Below are positions 35,123 to 47,249 of a stretch of 64,000 nt of DNA, in pieces (positions within the stretch are counted from its first letter, which is position 1; each line of letters starts with the position of its first letter). A model generated the notes under the pieces. That model saw only the letters and a program-made list of their open reading frames with translations, did no database searches and was not told where the DNA came from. The DNA is from Cryptomeria japonica. Lineage: Eukaryota > Streptophyta > Pinopsida > Cupressales > Cupressaceae. The stretch spans positions 158,014,471 to 158,078,470 of the forward strand of contig NC_081411.1 of assembly GCF_030272615.1 (NCBI RefSeq). The letters run 5' to 3'. The position numbers were made by a program, and so were the translations under genes.

Positions 35123-37059
35123 TTAATTATCATTCTTGTCAATCTTAAAGCTGCTAAAACACTTGGGGAAGCTAGCCTTCCAGTTAGATTTTTTGTGTAG
35201 GGGAGAGAGATTATTTTTAGAACCTAATGGCCTACCTCTTTTCCTCCTAGTGAGTGCTTCGGACTCATAAATCTCCTCATTCAGATTATCACTATCTTTC
35301 AACCCCTCACCACTAATAACCAAAAATTTGGATGTGAATTCAATCTCAACCTTAGAATCATGAATGTCAATTGAAGAGGCTTCCTCAGGGGTATCACCCT
35401 CAGATAAACATGTCTCAGATGGACAAATAGTTTCAGGATAGTCAGCCATTGGAGCATTTGGGATAACCTCATAGAAGACATTGTCATCATCAATCAAGGA
35501 TTTAGGTTTCATAAGGGTAGAATTCGAGGAGGCAATGACAAGAGAGGAAGTGAGACAATCTCCATTCCCCCAAGGATCATCTGTGCTAGTCTAAATTAAT
35601 GCCGAATCGGATAAATTATCCAAGGCTTGGAATTGATTAGAAGTAGGAGCAGACTGAGGATCGCAAGGGGTAGGGGGGTTGCATCCCTTCTATTATCACA
35701 ACCTCCATGATCAAAAAATTCCTAACAATAGATTTGACATGCGAATCCTTGTCAAAACCATTCATTACTAAAGTCTTAGGTGGAGTTCTACATCCATCAT
35801 CTTCTATGCATGTCTCAACAAAGCATGATTTTTTATGCCCTATAGCTCTCATTTTTTCCAGAGCCAATTGTTGGGCATTCTTCTTTTTTGTCGTCTTGTT
35901 CTTTCTAGAGACCACCTGGAAGCTAGCGACCTCAAATACCTCCATTTGGGAGATGGAATTAGATACAACCAAGTGGGGGAGGGGTCGGTATTAAAGGAGC
36001 CAAAGTTGGCATCTTTTTCAATAATAGGGGGGTTAACCGGTTCAATTTTTTGGAGACTAACCATCACGTTATTAATGGCCTTACTGAGAGAGTCCAGCTT
36101 ATCTAGGATAGTCGACGATTCTTCAATATTGGAGGAAGAATTGGGGGGGCAATAATGTCCTTTTTAGCAGTGGTTCCAGGGGTTTTACCATTATTTTTAT
36201 TTCTACCTAAAAGAATAGGGCATGATCTTTTGATGTGTCCTTCCCATTTACACACGAAACAAGAGTTCAACCCCCCTAGGGTTTCTATAACACAAGTGAA
36301 GGTGTCATCTTGAAGTTTAATTTCGAGAAATCTAGGAATATCAATCCTAGGATTAATGGATACTAAGACTCTAGCATCCAGGTGGGGGACAAGATTCGAA
36401 GAATGATCAAACCTAACCACTTTGCTGATATATTCTAGAATTTGAGGTATGAAATTCCAAAAAATGGGGGGCTAGTTCTTAATTAGGAGCCAACAAGGGT
36501 AAGAAAGGCCCAATATGTCTTTGTTAATTGCATCAAAGGACCATTTGAGGGCTTTGAAGGTGGTTTTTCCAATAGCCTAGAACTATTTTCGGAGGACCTC
36601 TGCCTGCGATTTAATATCCATAAAGAAAATAACAAATAAACATTTCTGGATCATTCTAACCAAAGAAAAATTAAACCCTAACATTTTAACCCAAACATTT
36701 TTCATTTAGTCATCTAGAAATTTCCTAGCCGGATATCTATCTAAATTAGTAACTGCAACAAAAATTGTAATTTCTTGGAGTGTCCTATTTTCCAAATCAA
36801 GGGCTTTGGCCATAGAATCATTAGAAGAAATAGAAAAGGTACAGAGAGGCAATCAAGGGCCCTTACCTCTTCCTCCATCTCCACCATCACACCCAAAAGA
36901 GGAAGCATTTACTAGATTGAACTTGGCTTCAAGGGGGACCTACACAAAATCTTTGATGATGGCTTCTTGAAAGGACTTGCCAATAAGTCCTTCTTCCACT
37001 ACTTTTGAGGATAGTGGTTGGGTCCAGTCATTATCCGGTCCACTTGAATCTACTTCCAT
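35123..37059 (-). pseudogene. LINE ORF1: DUF4283-like, CCHC knuckle, AT-hook
   Basis: ORF1 proteins coat the element RNA. Translation from 37059 starts MEVDSSGPDNDWTQPL. A DUF4283-like region follows (about 36800-36430: LQEITIFVAVTNLDRYPARK, VWVKMLGFNFSLVRMI, KTTFKALKWSFD). Next comes a CCHC zinc knuckle CFVCKWEGHIKRSC (about 36220-36265), a low-complexity polar region, and a basic C-terminus with an AT-hook-like RRKRGRPLGSKN (about 35220-35250). Stops occur at codons where Gln or Trp is expected (for example before VPLEAKF and before LPLCTF). The open parts are 36103-36420, 35637-35972 and 35123-35512. An AT-hook suggests DNA binding in addition to RNA binding. Confidence 0.75.
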
Positions 37060-37334
37060 CAGGAATTGAATGCATCCACCTCCACATGCGCCTACAATAA
37101 CTGCTAAAACTGCACGGAGAGAGCCTCGACAGAAGAAGAAGCGAGAGGAAGGGGCTAGTAAAAATAAATAGGGGGGGAGTGAATTACCACCATGGAGGAG
37201 GCCTTACCACCTCCTCCACATGCAAGAGCGAGGACCCCAACTTCAAACGTAACCAAAGGGTCCATGCGAAGCCCTAGTTGCAGACCACCCTCCGTAATCG
37301 ATGCCACTTACGACTTGTAAGACTTTTGAAAGCC

Positions 37335-37346
37335 TTTATGATAATA
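37335..37346. repeat. Target-site duplication of the LINE, right copy
   Basis: TTTATGATAATA, identical to 30889-30900. Confidence 0.85.
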
Positions 37347-39055
37347 ATTATTATAATAATTATGATTATAATAAATAAATAAATTGCTAAAATCATAAAA
37401 AATATTTATTTTTACCTCCACTTGCCTCAAATTATATTTAATAACATATGTCTAATAAAAGCCATCAATTTTAAATCTCCATAATCAATGAGGTTTTTTT
37501 TTAAAACTTAATAAATTGATTAATTTATTTTCATATAATTAAAATATAGAATAATAAATTATTAAAATGCTCGAAATGAAACCTAATGTAACCCAAACTA
37601 AAAAACTAAAATAAATTTTTTAACAATTAAATTATTGATTTGTTACACATATTCTTTTCAAATCTTCTACATTCTACCAAACCTATTAAATTATTTACTA
37701 TTCAATCATTCTATATTGACTGAGTAGAACATGCACATAATTCTAAATTAAGAATGGGTGAATGAGTGAAATTTAAGGTGTTCAAGTTTAATATAACATC
37801 CATTGTCTATATTTTTTACTTCACAAACTCACTTAAGAAAATAGTTTTGTCAAAAATTGATAGTAACCCCTGATAGGACTTATCTAAAATTAAATTTACT
37901 TAACTTTATTTTATTAGTTTATTTTATTAGTGACCTAATATATGGTAGGGTCCTATGCAAGTAGTAACAAATTAATATATAATGTTGTCTTAAGAGAATA
38001 TCTTAAGTTACATTGATCTATTATCTAAGTATTAATATAATTATAGATCTCTATAAATCATTCTAAAATTCGTTAATTATTTTAAACAAAAGATAAAGAT
38101 TTAACTTCTTTTGAGTAAATATATCTTTCTAAAATTCACACAACAAAAGAGAGAGACTATTTTGGTCCTCTAAAATTTGGTGCTCTTAACAACTGCATAG
38201 CAGTAAAGAAACATATATATGCATGCGTGTGTGAATTTGTTTGATTAAACTCATAGCCATAACAAAACATAAATTTAATGGTCAAATAATAATTAATTGG
38301 ACATGTTCTTTTAAATTTATTAGGTTACTTTTCTAAATAATATTTTATAATCAAAATAGTCAATGATGTGCCTCTTCGTTAGTTTAGTGGCATGCTGTAA
38401 TTAAATTAATAACAAATTTAATTGTTTGTCAAGAAAGTTGCCAATATTTAAAATAGGAAACTTAAACAGGTTATAGTTTATTGCATTAAGTGTGGATATG
38501 GGGTGAAAAATATTTTATAATGAGTAATAATTTCAGATGCAATGTGATTAAAATAGGTAATGGTGGAAAAAATGTTACTTTTGATTCTTAGGTTATTATT
38601 CCAAAGATTAAATTATCATGTTTTCAAGTTTAATTAGATTTTATAAAAAAATAAATAATTAAATAAATAAATAAAATATTATAAATAAATAAAAAATTAA
38701 ATGTGATATTTTGTAATAATTTAAGATCTTAAAAAATATATGTAACAACAAAGAAACTAATGGAAGAGTTATGGTTGAACTCTTATTTAATTATGATCTA
38801 TAAACTATAATTACATCTACTATTAAGGTCATCTTAGTAAAAAGCTAGTAAAAAAATATATTGTTGTTTCTTTGTGCTATGTTTATATTTGAATATGGGC
38901 ATGACATATTGAGTAAGAATAAAATTGAAGCAAAAGTTAAGATTGAGGATTGCATAGATTTAAAGTTGGGGCTAAACTCTTGACAATTCATTATATTGTG
39001 TTTTAACAAAGAAACTTTCATTTGAATATAACCCAAAAGAAAAAATACAATTGCC
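37347..39055. other. AT-rich intergenic DNA
   Basis: No gene recognised. Short ATAA repeats occur at 37360-37385 and 38650-38700. Confidence 0.5.
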
Positions 39056-39443
39056 ATGAAGAAGTCAAAGGAGAAGACAAGGGAATTGTTTTCAACTGCT
39101 TCTCAAGAAATCACCACAGGAATCTTGTCCAAACTATTTCTTTCTAATGTTTTTCAAGCTCAAAGTATTTGTCATTCATGGAAAAACATTGTTTTCTCTT
39201 TTGCCCATTTTCACAAGATCTGGGATGAGAAGAATAGTGAGCAATGATTTCTTATGGATGACCATGATGGTGGGGTTGAGATATTTAATCGCATGGAGAG
39301 TTCAAAAAGAAAATGTTTGATTCTTAATTTTAGCAAGTGTTGGTCTTTTTCTTTAGTAGTCCAAGACTGAAGGACTACTTCAAGTTGTCAATCCATTATG
39401 AAAGAAGCTCCGGAGCTACCTAATATGATCATGGGAGAATAAA
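39056..39443 (+). pseudogene. F-box protein N-terminal fragment
   Basis: F-box proteins recruit substrates to SCF ubiquitin ligases by binding SKP1. From the ATG at 39056 one frame reads MKKSKEKTRELFS, then a degenerate F-box helix pair ILSKLFLSNVFQAQSICHSW and NIVFSFAHFHKIW. A TGA at 39245-39247, where Trp is expected before FLM, is followed in the same frame by FLMDDHDGGVEIFNRMES and KRKCLILNFSKCWSFSL, as in plant F-box/kelch-type proteins. More stops follow. The C-terminal interaction domain is missing. Pseudogene. Confidence 0.55.
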
Positions 39444-40639
39444 GTTATACATTATCCTTTATTATAAAGACAAAGCTATCTTTCATTGATCATATTGATG
39501 ACTCAAAAGTCAAGACTTGCAAGGTGATTGGAGTTACTTTCATTATGGCTATTTTTATATATAGATCTACTATATCTTCTTCTTAAATTAAAAGGGTTAA
39601 AAAATCAATTAATACTAGAAGGGCTCATTACTACATAAGAGGGCAGTTTAAGATGTTTTTAAAGATACAATTAATATTTCATCTTAAACACTTAAACTAT
39701 TATTTTGGTTATCTTAAATTAAAAATTAAGATAAAAGTATAATTGAATCCTAAAGCTCCAAAATGTTTTGCAAGGTTGTGAATTCCCCTGCCCTTACTCG
39801 AATAGGTGATAGCAATTTTGGAAAGATTAGGGGTATTTTGGTGCGGGGTGGTTGAGAATCTTCTATGGAAGTGTGCCATGGAAAAGAGGGGCTTAAGAAT
39901 TGTGGCCATGTCATTCCTCTAGGCTTGTTGAATTGTGCTTGAGATAGCAATTTTCATTTTGCAAACCCTAACTTGCAATGTCCTTTGGACTCTTCTTTAG
40001 TGAGTGTTGGCACTAGGAATTACTTGCAGGTTGCGTGACATGGGCTTGGTGTTTCACTGGAGTTGCATGCATTTTAATTGTAAATTGAATGAGTGGATGG
40101 GGGATGGATGAATGCAAAATATTATTCCATTCTTTCTGTGGTGATCTCATGTTTCAAAGGGCTTTGGATCTCTAAATCTAGCTAATGGAAAATCTTGGGT
40201 GAAAATCCATTCAAAGGGTTTGTTGGGGAAATCCATCCTAAGAGGCCCAACATGTTTAAGAAAAATAACCCAATTCATAGGTGATAATCTTGTGACTACT
40301 TTAATAGATTACAGAAAGCATTTAAAGACATTTAAAGACTTCCCTGTTTGTGAAAAATGGATTTTGGGTTATCTTTCATTTTCCTATTTATAAAAAATTG
40401 ACAATATAATGATAATTGATGATTTTGTTCAATACTTTTATTTTTTCTATTGAGATAGTGGTTGCTTCTAATTCCCAAACTCTCCATTGTTCATACTCCA
40501 AAATGATTGTGGATTTTGTTTGTTTATTTTTTAGTATTTTCATATTTTATGAATGTTGTAGACAATTATTTGAAGATTGTGGGTTTTTTATTATAAATTC
40601 CTCAGCTATATTTAATTAATACAACACTTATTTTTTTAG
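39444..40639. other. Unassigned sequence between two gene relics
   Basis: Several short open stretches (for example 40199-40393, KSWVKIHSKGLLGKSILRGP) have normal composition but no recognised motif. They may be scraps of the flanking genes or of an element. Confidence 0.3.
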
Positions 40640-41720
40640 GCCATATTTTCAAAGTAGTTTTACACATTTCCAAGAAAGATTATGCAAAAGCTATGGAATT
40701 ACTTAGAAAAGATCTCAAAGTATTTCAACATGCTAGTAATGACATTTATAAAGAGCTCACACAGTTAACACCTCTGGAAACATCAGGTAGTGCTCTGTTT
40801 TATGTTTGGTTTTATTATTTTTCATGTTCTCCCATTATTTCTCTTTTCCACATTGATTCTAATTTTAAATCATGAGTTGGTTCTAAGTAGGGAAAATGAG
40901 AAGCTTTCTCAATGTGGGGAAAATGAGAAGGCTTATAAATGGCAACCCTCAAATTTAAAATTAGCTTAAGGATCCTCATAAATCAAAGGTCCCACTTCTC
41001 TCTTTACTTTTCAATACAATGGTTCTTTACTTTTCAATACAACGGTTGTAAGAGTCACATCATAGATTTGCTATAAAATTTCAAAGATATAATGTGTTCA
41101 CTAAAAATTGTATCTTCAAATGGGATTGTTTGATTGAGCTACCTAAATAACTAATTAATAATAACCAAGAATTAATATAACACTAATCAATTTATTCGCA
41201 AGCTAAATTGTCATAAAGCTCAAGTATTGTGATTAGAGTTTCATATTACTAAGCAAATCTATCTAGAAAATGTTTGAAAATGAGTCTACTAGTTTGGAGG
41301 GTGGAATTTTTAAATTAGAAAACCCATTAAGTGTCAATATTGTACTTTAAGTAGGGATTGATTCTAATTTTTTATATTTTCTTACAGCTAACTCATAATT
41401 TTTTATATGCCTTTTTTTTTTTTGCAGTCTGAATTGGCAACATCAAATTTTAAAAGATCCAACTTTTAATCTTGATATCAAAACTTTGTTTGTTGATCAC
41501 ATATATGTACCTCTTTGTGGATCTCAAAGCCACACAAATAATTCTATTATTGGACTGATTAAATTTTTTCCCTATTCCTACACATGTTGTAATTGTTAAT
41601 ATCATGGCCTCTTTCTCAAAAATAAACCTTTTCTTTCATTTTTGTAGTAATAATCTCTTATTGGATGGATGAAAAATTCTAAGTCTTCCATGCCACATCG
41701 TCCTATGCATGCACAGAGAA
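40640..41720 (+). pseudogene. TOPLESS-related (TPR) corepressor gene fragment
   Basis: TOPLESS proteins bind EAR-motif repressors through an N-terminal LisH-CTLH domain. Four exon-like pieces are in order. At 40640-40786 (after tttttttag, ending cag|gtagtg): ISKKDYAKAMELLRKDLKVF, then YKELTQLTPLE. At 40891-40960 (after ctaagtag): RENEKLSQCGENEKA, matching the family's FRENEQLSKYGD block. At 41430-41570 (after tttttgcag): SLNWQHQILKDPTFNLDIKT with LFVDHI, matching QSLNWQHQ...DIKTLF.DH. At about 41650-41720: GWMKNSKSSMPHRPMHAQ, matching the GWM...S.PHP region. The LisH exon and all WD40 repeats are missing and the pieces are interrupted, so it is a relic. Splice-like borders show a genomic, not a cDNA, copy. 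Confidence 0.7.
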
Positions 41721-43109
41721 TTTGTCTTTAAACTAAATAAAAATTAAATTCTTAGCCATTCTTGAATGTTTGTTATGGGATGGTGGTTTCTTAATTAGAA
41801 TAGCTTCCCTTTCATAATATCTGATTTTTTGTAAGATCTCTCTTTTGTGTGGGAAGGATTAATGAAAGAAATAATGTATATTTTATGAAATGTTTTAATT
41901 ATTGATGAGTTCAATACGTTTGCTGACACGAATTAAAACACCCTCTGCAAATAGTACTGGAACAGGTTATCAATTTATTAGTCTTGTAAATGTTGCCAAG
42001 CATCCTCGTATTGGTTCATCTAATGTGGAAAGGAATAGCTTTCCATGTATGCTGTAGTTTTTTAAGTTTCTTAATGTTTGTTCCAATCTTATTCTAATTG
42101 CACAAAATAATTCGCTCAGTCTTTGTCCTTTGTCGTGTCATCTCTCCTGCCATATATTTCTTTAAATATTTTTTTTTTTTAAGAATTATCGATATAGTTT
42201 TGAGTACACTATCACATGATAATTTATAGCTTAATAATTTAGTCAATGGATTATAATAGATATTGTTTCAATAAGATCTTAAAAATTGACACAACTACCA
42301 AACATAGCACATAAATGTATCTTACTATAAGAAAAAAATACCATAATTACCTAAGCAAGGTTAAGAATGTTGATTTTTTTGAAAGATACTTTCCTTTTGC
42401 TACTCAAACTTTGATCAATGTTTCTCTCAGCCCCTAATGTTTGCATTAGACTAGTCATATTCTATACATTCATATTCTATAAATTCTTCATTTGGCACTA
42501 ATGTATAAGTATCTAAAATCACATATAGAATTTTGTTGACAGAAACTGGCCAATAGAAGTGAAAGGCAAGCTCTCATCCCCTGTATGCTAGATAAAAGTA
42601 TTTAGGTGAAATGCAAAATCTCATTTACATGTTCCCTTGTGTACCTCTAATTTTCCTTATTTTGCTATAAGGAATGTTCAATTTATCTTTACAAACTTTG
42701 GTTCTAATGTCTTAGCTTTGGACTCTAATTCTTCTCACAAGCGATAGATATGGACATGGACATGTAATGAGGATAATCCAACTAGGAAGGTGTAGATTAT
42801 CAGACAGACATTTACTTGAATTTAAATGGAAATTAGATTATTTTGAATGAATCTATGCATTGAATTTGATTGAGTATTATGATTCTATTTTACGCTAACA
42901 ACTACCATTCCAGAAAAACAGATCTCGTGCATGGTTTTGTCCAACAATGACATATACATACTATCCACTTCTGGTGGAGAGGTGTCCTTATCACATTGGA
43001 AAAGTTGAAAGTGGTTGATATGAACTCATTTAGAATGAATAGATTTATTTGTAGTTTTATTGTTTGCTTCACTTTAATTTTCTTCCTTTTCTATTAAATA
43101 TTAAAGCAT
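41721..43109. other. Intergenic DNA between the convergent TPR and COBRA relics
   Basis: No gene recognised. It lies between the 3' ends of the plus-strand TPR fragment and the minus-strand COBRA fragment and may hide further unrecognised exons of either. Confidence 0.35.
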
Positions 43110-45067
43110 GTTGATGAAGTCTTTGATTCCCCAAAACATTGCACTATCATCTACAAATAGTTCAATAGAGAGTATTAGTATCACTCCTAGATTGGATTCT
43201 TAGTATTCAAGAATTATTGTATATTATTTTAGGGGATTAGGTGACAGATCTTTTAATTGAATTATAGTTTATAGTAGGTAGGGGAACCATCTTTGTAAAC
43301 CCTTTATCAAAGAAAGAATGAAATCCAATGCTTGTCTTTTTGCATCTAATTAACTGTGAGGAAATTTATAAAAGCTGCACATTTTTTCAAATGCATTTCA
43401 AATACGAGGTAACATATTGATATAAAAATTGATCTGATTTAAATAATATATTTTAACTTAAACTTATTTAGGTGGTTCATCTAAAATAATTTTAATAAAT
43501 GAATCTTATTGAGAAGCAATACCATTTCAGATGAACCACAAAAAAAAAATCTAAACGTAGAATATGTCAGCTTACTTATGCTGATTATTCTATTCGATAG
43601 CATTCCACATATGGGACAAACCAACCTGCACATCTGATAATACTTAGTCTACCAATATAGTCAATCGGAATTCTAACTCTGCTTAGGTTATAAGGTAATA
43701 TTCAACATATTGGATCACCTCCAAGCCTTATTGTGCTTTGAGTAGATGCTGCATAACCTACCCTAGGGTTTTAACTATGCAGATGATTTCCAAAGTTGGT
43801 ATCTGATAATAATATTAGATATGAACATGATCGAACATTTGATATAGCCATGAAATAATTTTACTTACTTCTACGATTGATTTGGGTAAGACCAGTATAA
43901 TTGAAGCTATAAAGTATCTCCATGTTATTGAAATTGGGATGCTGAATAACGAGGTTCCAGTCTGTGTAGTTTTTCAGGTACCCAAAGTTCATTTCAGTAA
44001 CCTTAACACCCACAATTGATAGTTTTGTAGTTGTGCAAAAACAATTTCAGGGTAGACCGGATTGAGTTGTTGCAGTTTGAGAATTTCTTAGAGTAAAAAG
44101 CTTAACTTAATCCTTTTAAACATGTTGAAAATAATAATTTTTCCTTAATACAAGAAATCTTAGATAAACAACCCCTCTGATGTAGTTAATGCACCTGTTA
44201 TTTATATATCAAATCGATTTTCACTGTGAATAATCAATACATTGACAATGAAGACAGATAATCTCAATCACATAAAAAGAGGTTGCAGATAAAAAATGTA
44301 AGAAAAAATCATTGATACCAAGCAAATGTTTTATTAGTTTAACTAAAAGATCATTAGAAGCTAGAGGTATAATTTGCAGTCCTTTAATTTTTTAATATGA
44401 AAAATAAAATAAGAACCATCAGACTGAATCAGAGTTTTCGACTTCTAAAGTTCTATGATTATATTTCATGAGTATAGCTTAAAGGTCGCTAGCTATGATA
44501 TGCAGTCCTTATTTCCAAACTGTTGGGAAAATGAAATATTTAATTAAGAGATGGAGAAAACAGATACTATATACATACTTAGGGCTTGTGTTTGTCTTTG
44601 TTCACTTGGAATAGGGAAATGGCTTGATCGTTCTTGTGTAGCAGGACTGTAGGAATAAACCAAGCTAGGCCCTTTCAGTGAAAAATTAGAAGGTACAAGA
44701 ACTGTATTTTTAGAAGTCCTTGCAGCTCCCACTCCCATCTTAAGGCAGCCACAGAATTCTGTGGGTCTTGTACGGTTGACGAAATCCCTCCCCGGCAGCA
44801 ATTTGCTATTTTTACATTATTACTAACAGTGTCGAACATGTCTACTATTATGGGATGCCTATTGCAAGAATGGGGAATGTTATTTTCCTTAAAAGCAGAG
44901 CAATCTCCCTGCTCAGTTGTTTCACCACCCAAAATACCCCATATAACTGTGTATAAATAGAGAGAGAATGAGATGGAGACAGACATTGTAGCCATTATCT
45001 GTCCAAGATTACATGTCCCACTTCACTGTTATATTGCCATTAGGTTCCATTGGGTCCAAAGTAGCGC
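43110..45067 (-). pseudogene. COBRA-like (COBL) gene, broken multi-exon copy
   Basis: COBRA proteins are GPI-anchored wall proteins that affect cellulose deposition. Minus strand, exon 45067-44579: acceptor tgcag, then EPNGNITVKWDM, a TAA and SWTDNGYN. A frame change with a deletion follows, then GGETTEQGDCSAFKENNIPH, VKIANCCRGGISSTVQDPQN, another frame change, and TVLVPSNFSLKGPS and EQRQTQAL up to a GTATGT donor. Exon ~44015-43869: GVKVTEMNFGYLKNYTDWNL, VIQHPNFNNMEILYSFNY, donor GTAAGT. Exon 43150-43110: acceptor tttgtag, then DDSAMFWGIKDF, matching the NDTAMFWGIKFYNDLL block. The CCVSL exon, the C-terminal GPI region and the signal-peptide exon were not found. Two or more frameshifts make it a pseudogene. 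Confidence 0.75.
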
Positions 45068-46236
45068 CTGCATAAAAATAAATTTTAATAACAGCTTGAA
45101 GACAGGTTGATAAGATATTCAACCAATTCAATAAATAGATGCAATCATAAGTCTTACTGGCAAAATATACTCAATGAATCAGGATGAGCACCGTGCACTA
45201 AATATATCTCTAGAGATTTTCCATTGGAATAGGGCATGAAAGTATCATCAGGTGAGATGTATGAATAAATTAAACAAAATAATTTAGTAAACTTTTGTTA
45301 ATTTCATTATTGGCATAAGATGGTTGTTGTGAAGGAAAAGGAACGGCATGGGCACCAGTAATGTGATGAAATAGTGTATGCTATGAGATACTTAAAAAGT
45401 CAAGGTCTCTAAGGGAATGTGTCTTTGTTATAAAATGGGTCTTGTCCTTTGTAATTCATGGTGTAATTCATGATGTCATTCATTCCTTTTGTCTACTGTA
45501 ACTGTCTACGGTTAAAAGCCTGGCGATCTATCTTTTGTAGGCAAAGGAATATTGTTTATTTTATGTTTAGAAATGGGTGTGGTTTCAAGCTTAGATTGTG
45601 TTGGTATAATGGGATTGTTACCAAAAATTTCATGCTTACAAATCGAATCAAAATTTCATGCTGTGTGGATTCACTCCTTTGGCTTTTTCATTACTTCCTC
45701 CCCGAGAGTTTTACCTCAAAAATGGACATCGTCCAATATTAGGCTTCTCAAAATTAGATTGTAGGTGCATTTCTCTTTTGACTTCGGCAATTCCATACAA
45801 TTCTAGCTTTCTGGAAGTGCTTCCAAACATATCTTCCATTGATTTCGGCAAAATGAAAAAGAGCAGTGTCATCTTGTTTAACAGTATTACAAACAAGTCC
45901 ACCAGCAGACTTCTTAAGTGAGCCTATTGTTTTAGTTACATCATCCTAGGAAGTTGGCAATCCAACAGTAGATGAAGCTTTAGGTGACAATTCTTATGTT
46001 GTTGAATAAATCCTTGATTGCAATCTAAAAAATTGAATAAATATTTAGTTGCGAAGCGCCTATTTTGGCACAGGCAGGGAGTACACTGGCAAAGGTTGAG
46101 GAAATTGGCTTTGCAGGTTTGCTTGAAAGTTTCTATAGCCTTTTCGACAAATCCATTTTATGCATATGCTGTACTCATTGCATATCCTGTTCCAACTCTC
46201 CCATTTTAGTACAGGCAGTGAGGATGCTAGAAAATG
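45068..46236. other. Unassigned DNA with several overlapping open frames
   Basis: Less AT-rich than average, with open frames on both strands at 45470-45921 and 46018-46253 (for example AQAGSTLAKVEEIGFAGLLE at 46068). They look like exon material, but I cannot assign a family and none has a clear start plus splice sites. The COBRA first exon would be expected on the minus strand here and was not recognised. Confidence 0.3.
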
Positions 46237-46358
46237 TATCTAGCAACTTTTAGAGTTCTCAAATAACAAATATATGCAATCAAAATAAATATGTCGCCAG
46301 TATAGAGCTGTGAGGGCATCAAAAATAGAGATTTGAGAACTCTAAAAGTTGCTAGATA
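46237..46358. mobile_element. 122 bp element with perfect 28 bp inverted ends
   Basis: Arm 46237-46264 starts TATCTAGCAACTTTTAG and ends TTCTCAAAT. Arm 46331-46358 is its exact reverse complement, with 66 nt between. If TA is counted as a target duplication, the element is TCTAGCAAC...GTTGCTAGA within TA/TA, as in Tc1/mariner-type MITEs. With no partner copy in the window that is only a suggestion. RNA from either strand would form a 28 bp perfect hairpin, so a small-RNA precursor is the alternative. Confidence 0.6.
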
Positions 46359-47249
46359 AGGATAAATCATCAACACCGTGTGAGATTGGACCAATCTATG
46401 GTTACAGCTTTACTCTTTCATCTCTCTATTGGACGATAGGGTTTTTATTTGGTGTTAACTCAATGCAGAAATCTCTTTCTAGTGTGAAAGGCCTCATATA
46501 ATTCTCTACACTTAATACACACCGCATTATTATCTAGATGTTTCACACATAAATATTAGAGGAAGGGCGTGTAGAGGAGATGTCTTGTGGACAGGTATTA
46601 ATGTATCAAAATCTGGTCTTTCACCCATCCAACATTTTAGTGCCAGGCCAAACTTGCTGCTATAGTCATTTGCAAAAAGGCATTCATTCATATTGGTACA
46701 TTGTTTTTTTTTAATTTTTGACCATCGTTGTTCTATGGTCAAGATTAAATTCCAATATACATAGGAGTTTCGTGAGGTAAACAACATAGTTGCATGTAGA
46801 AGCACAATTAAGAAGGTAGTTCTGCCTTTATTTGTTTCGTTATACCTAAATTTATATTGGGGAGATCATATTCAAGTTATTTTGATAGCTAAAAATCATG
46901 TTAGTACATTATTTCTTGAAAATGATATTTAAATTTTTTTTTTGGGAAAATCTATAGATTTCCTTTAAATTCTAGTATACTCGAACATTTTGACGATATA
47001 AGGATATTAAATTGCTATTAAAGAGCACATTTCTACTTGAATGTGGTATTCAATTTCTTTCTTTTAGTCATGGATACATATAGTGTTTCGCTCCGGAGTG
47101 TTGGATTTTTACATTAATTAGTATAGTTAAATAATTATTAAAATTAGGTTGCTTAGTTTCTAGGAAGTTATTCCCTAGACAATTTTTATAGGGAAAAATA
47201 AGGCTTTAAAAAGCCATTACACTATAGTGTAATATGATCTAATTATATA
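46359..47249. other. Intergenic DNA beside the copia element
   Basis: No gene recognised. An 18 bp perfect palindrome ATTACACTATAGTGTAAT lies at 47216-47233, 16 bp from the copia insertion point. Confidence 0.45.

Larger units (their letters stand above)
30901..37334 (-). mobile_element. Full-length L1-type LINE retrotransposon, inactivated
   Basis: The boundaries are set by the 12 bp target-site duplication on both sides. The 3' end on the minus strand is a short A tail (T9 at 30901 on the plus strand). The 5' leader (37060-37334) is GC-richer than the surroundings. Two ORFs follow: ORF1 (37059 to about 35123), an RNA-binding protein, and ORF2 (35109 downward), an endonuclease and reverse transcriptase. 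The length of about 6.4 kb is usual for full-length plant L1 elements. Both ORFs have several stops and frameshifts, so the copy is dead, but its perfect TSD suggests it is not among the oldest insertions here. Confidence 0.85.

Noticed and set aside
30660-37570. Diverged direct repeat flanking the LINE (ataaataaataaatt ... aaaatatagaataataaatta)
   Set aside because: Spacing of the shared words is similar on both sides, but they are low-complexity A/T strings; the 12 bp TSD explains the borders without it.
45470-46253. A further gene with several exons
   Set aside because: Open frames exist on both strands, but no family, consistent splice sites or start could be assigned; left as unassigned DNA.
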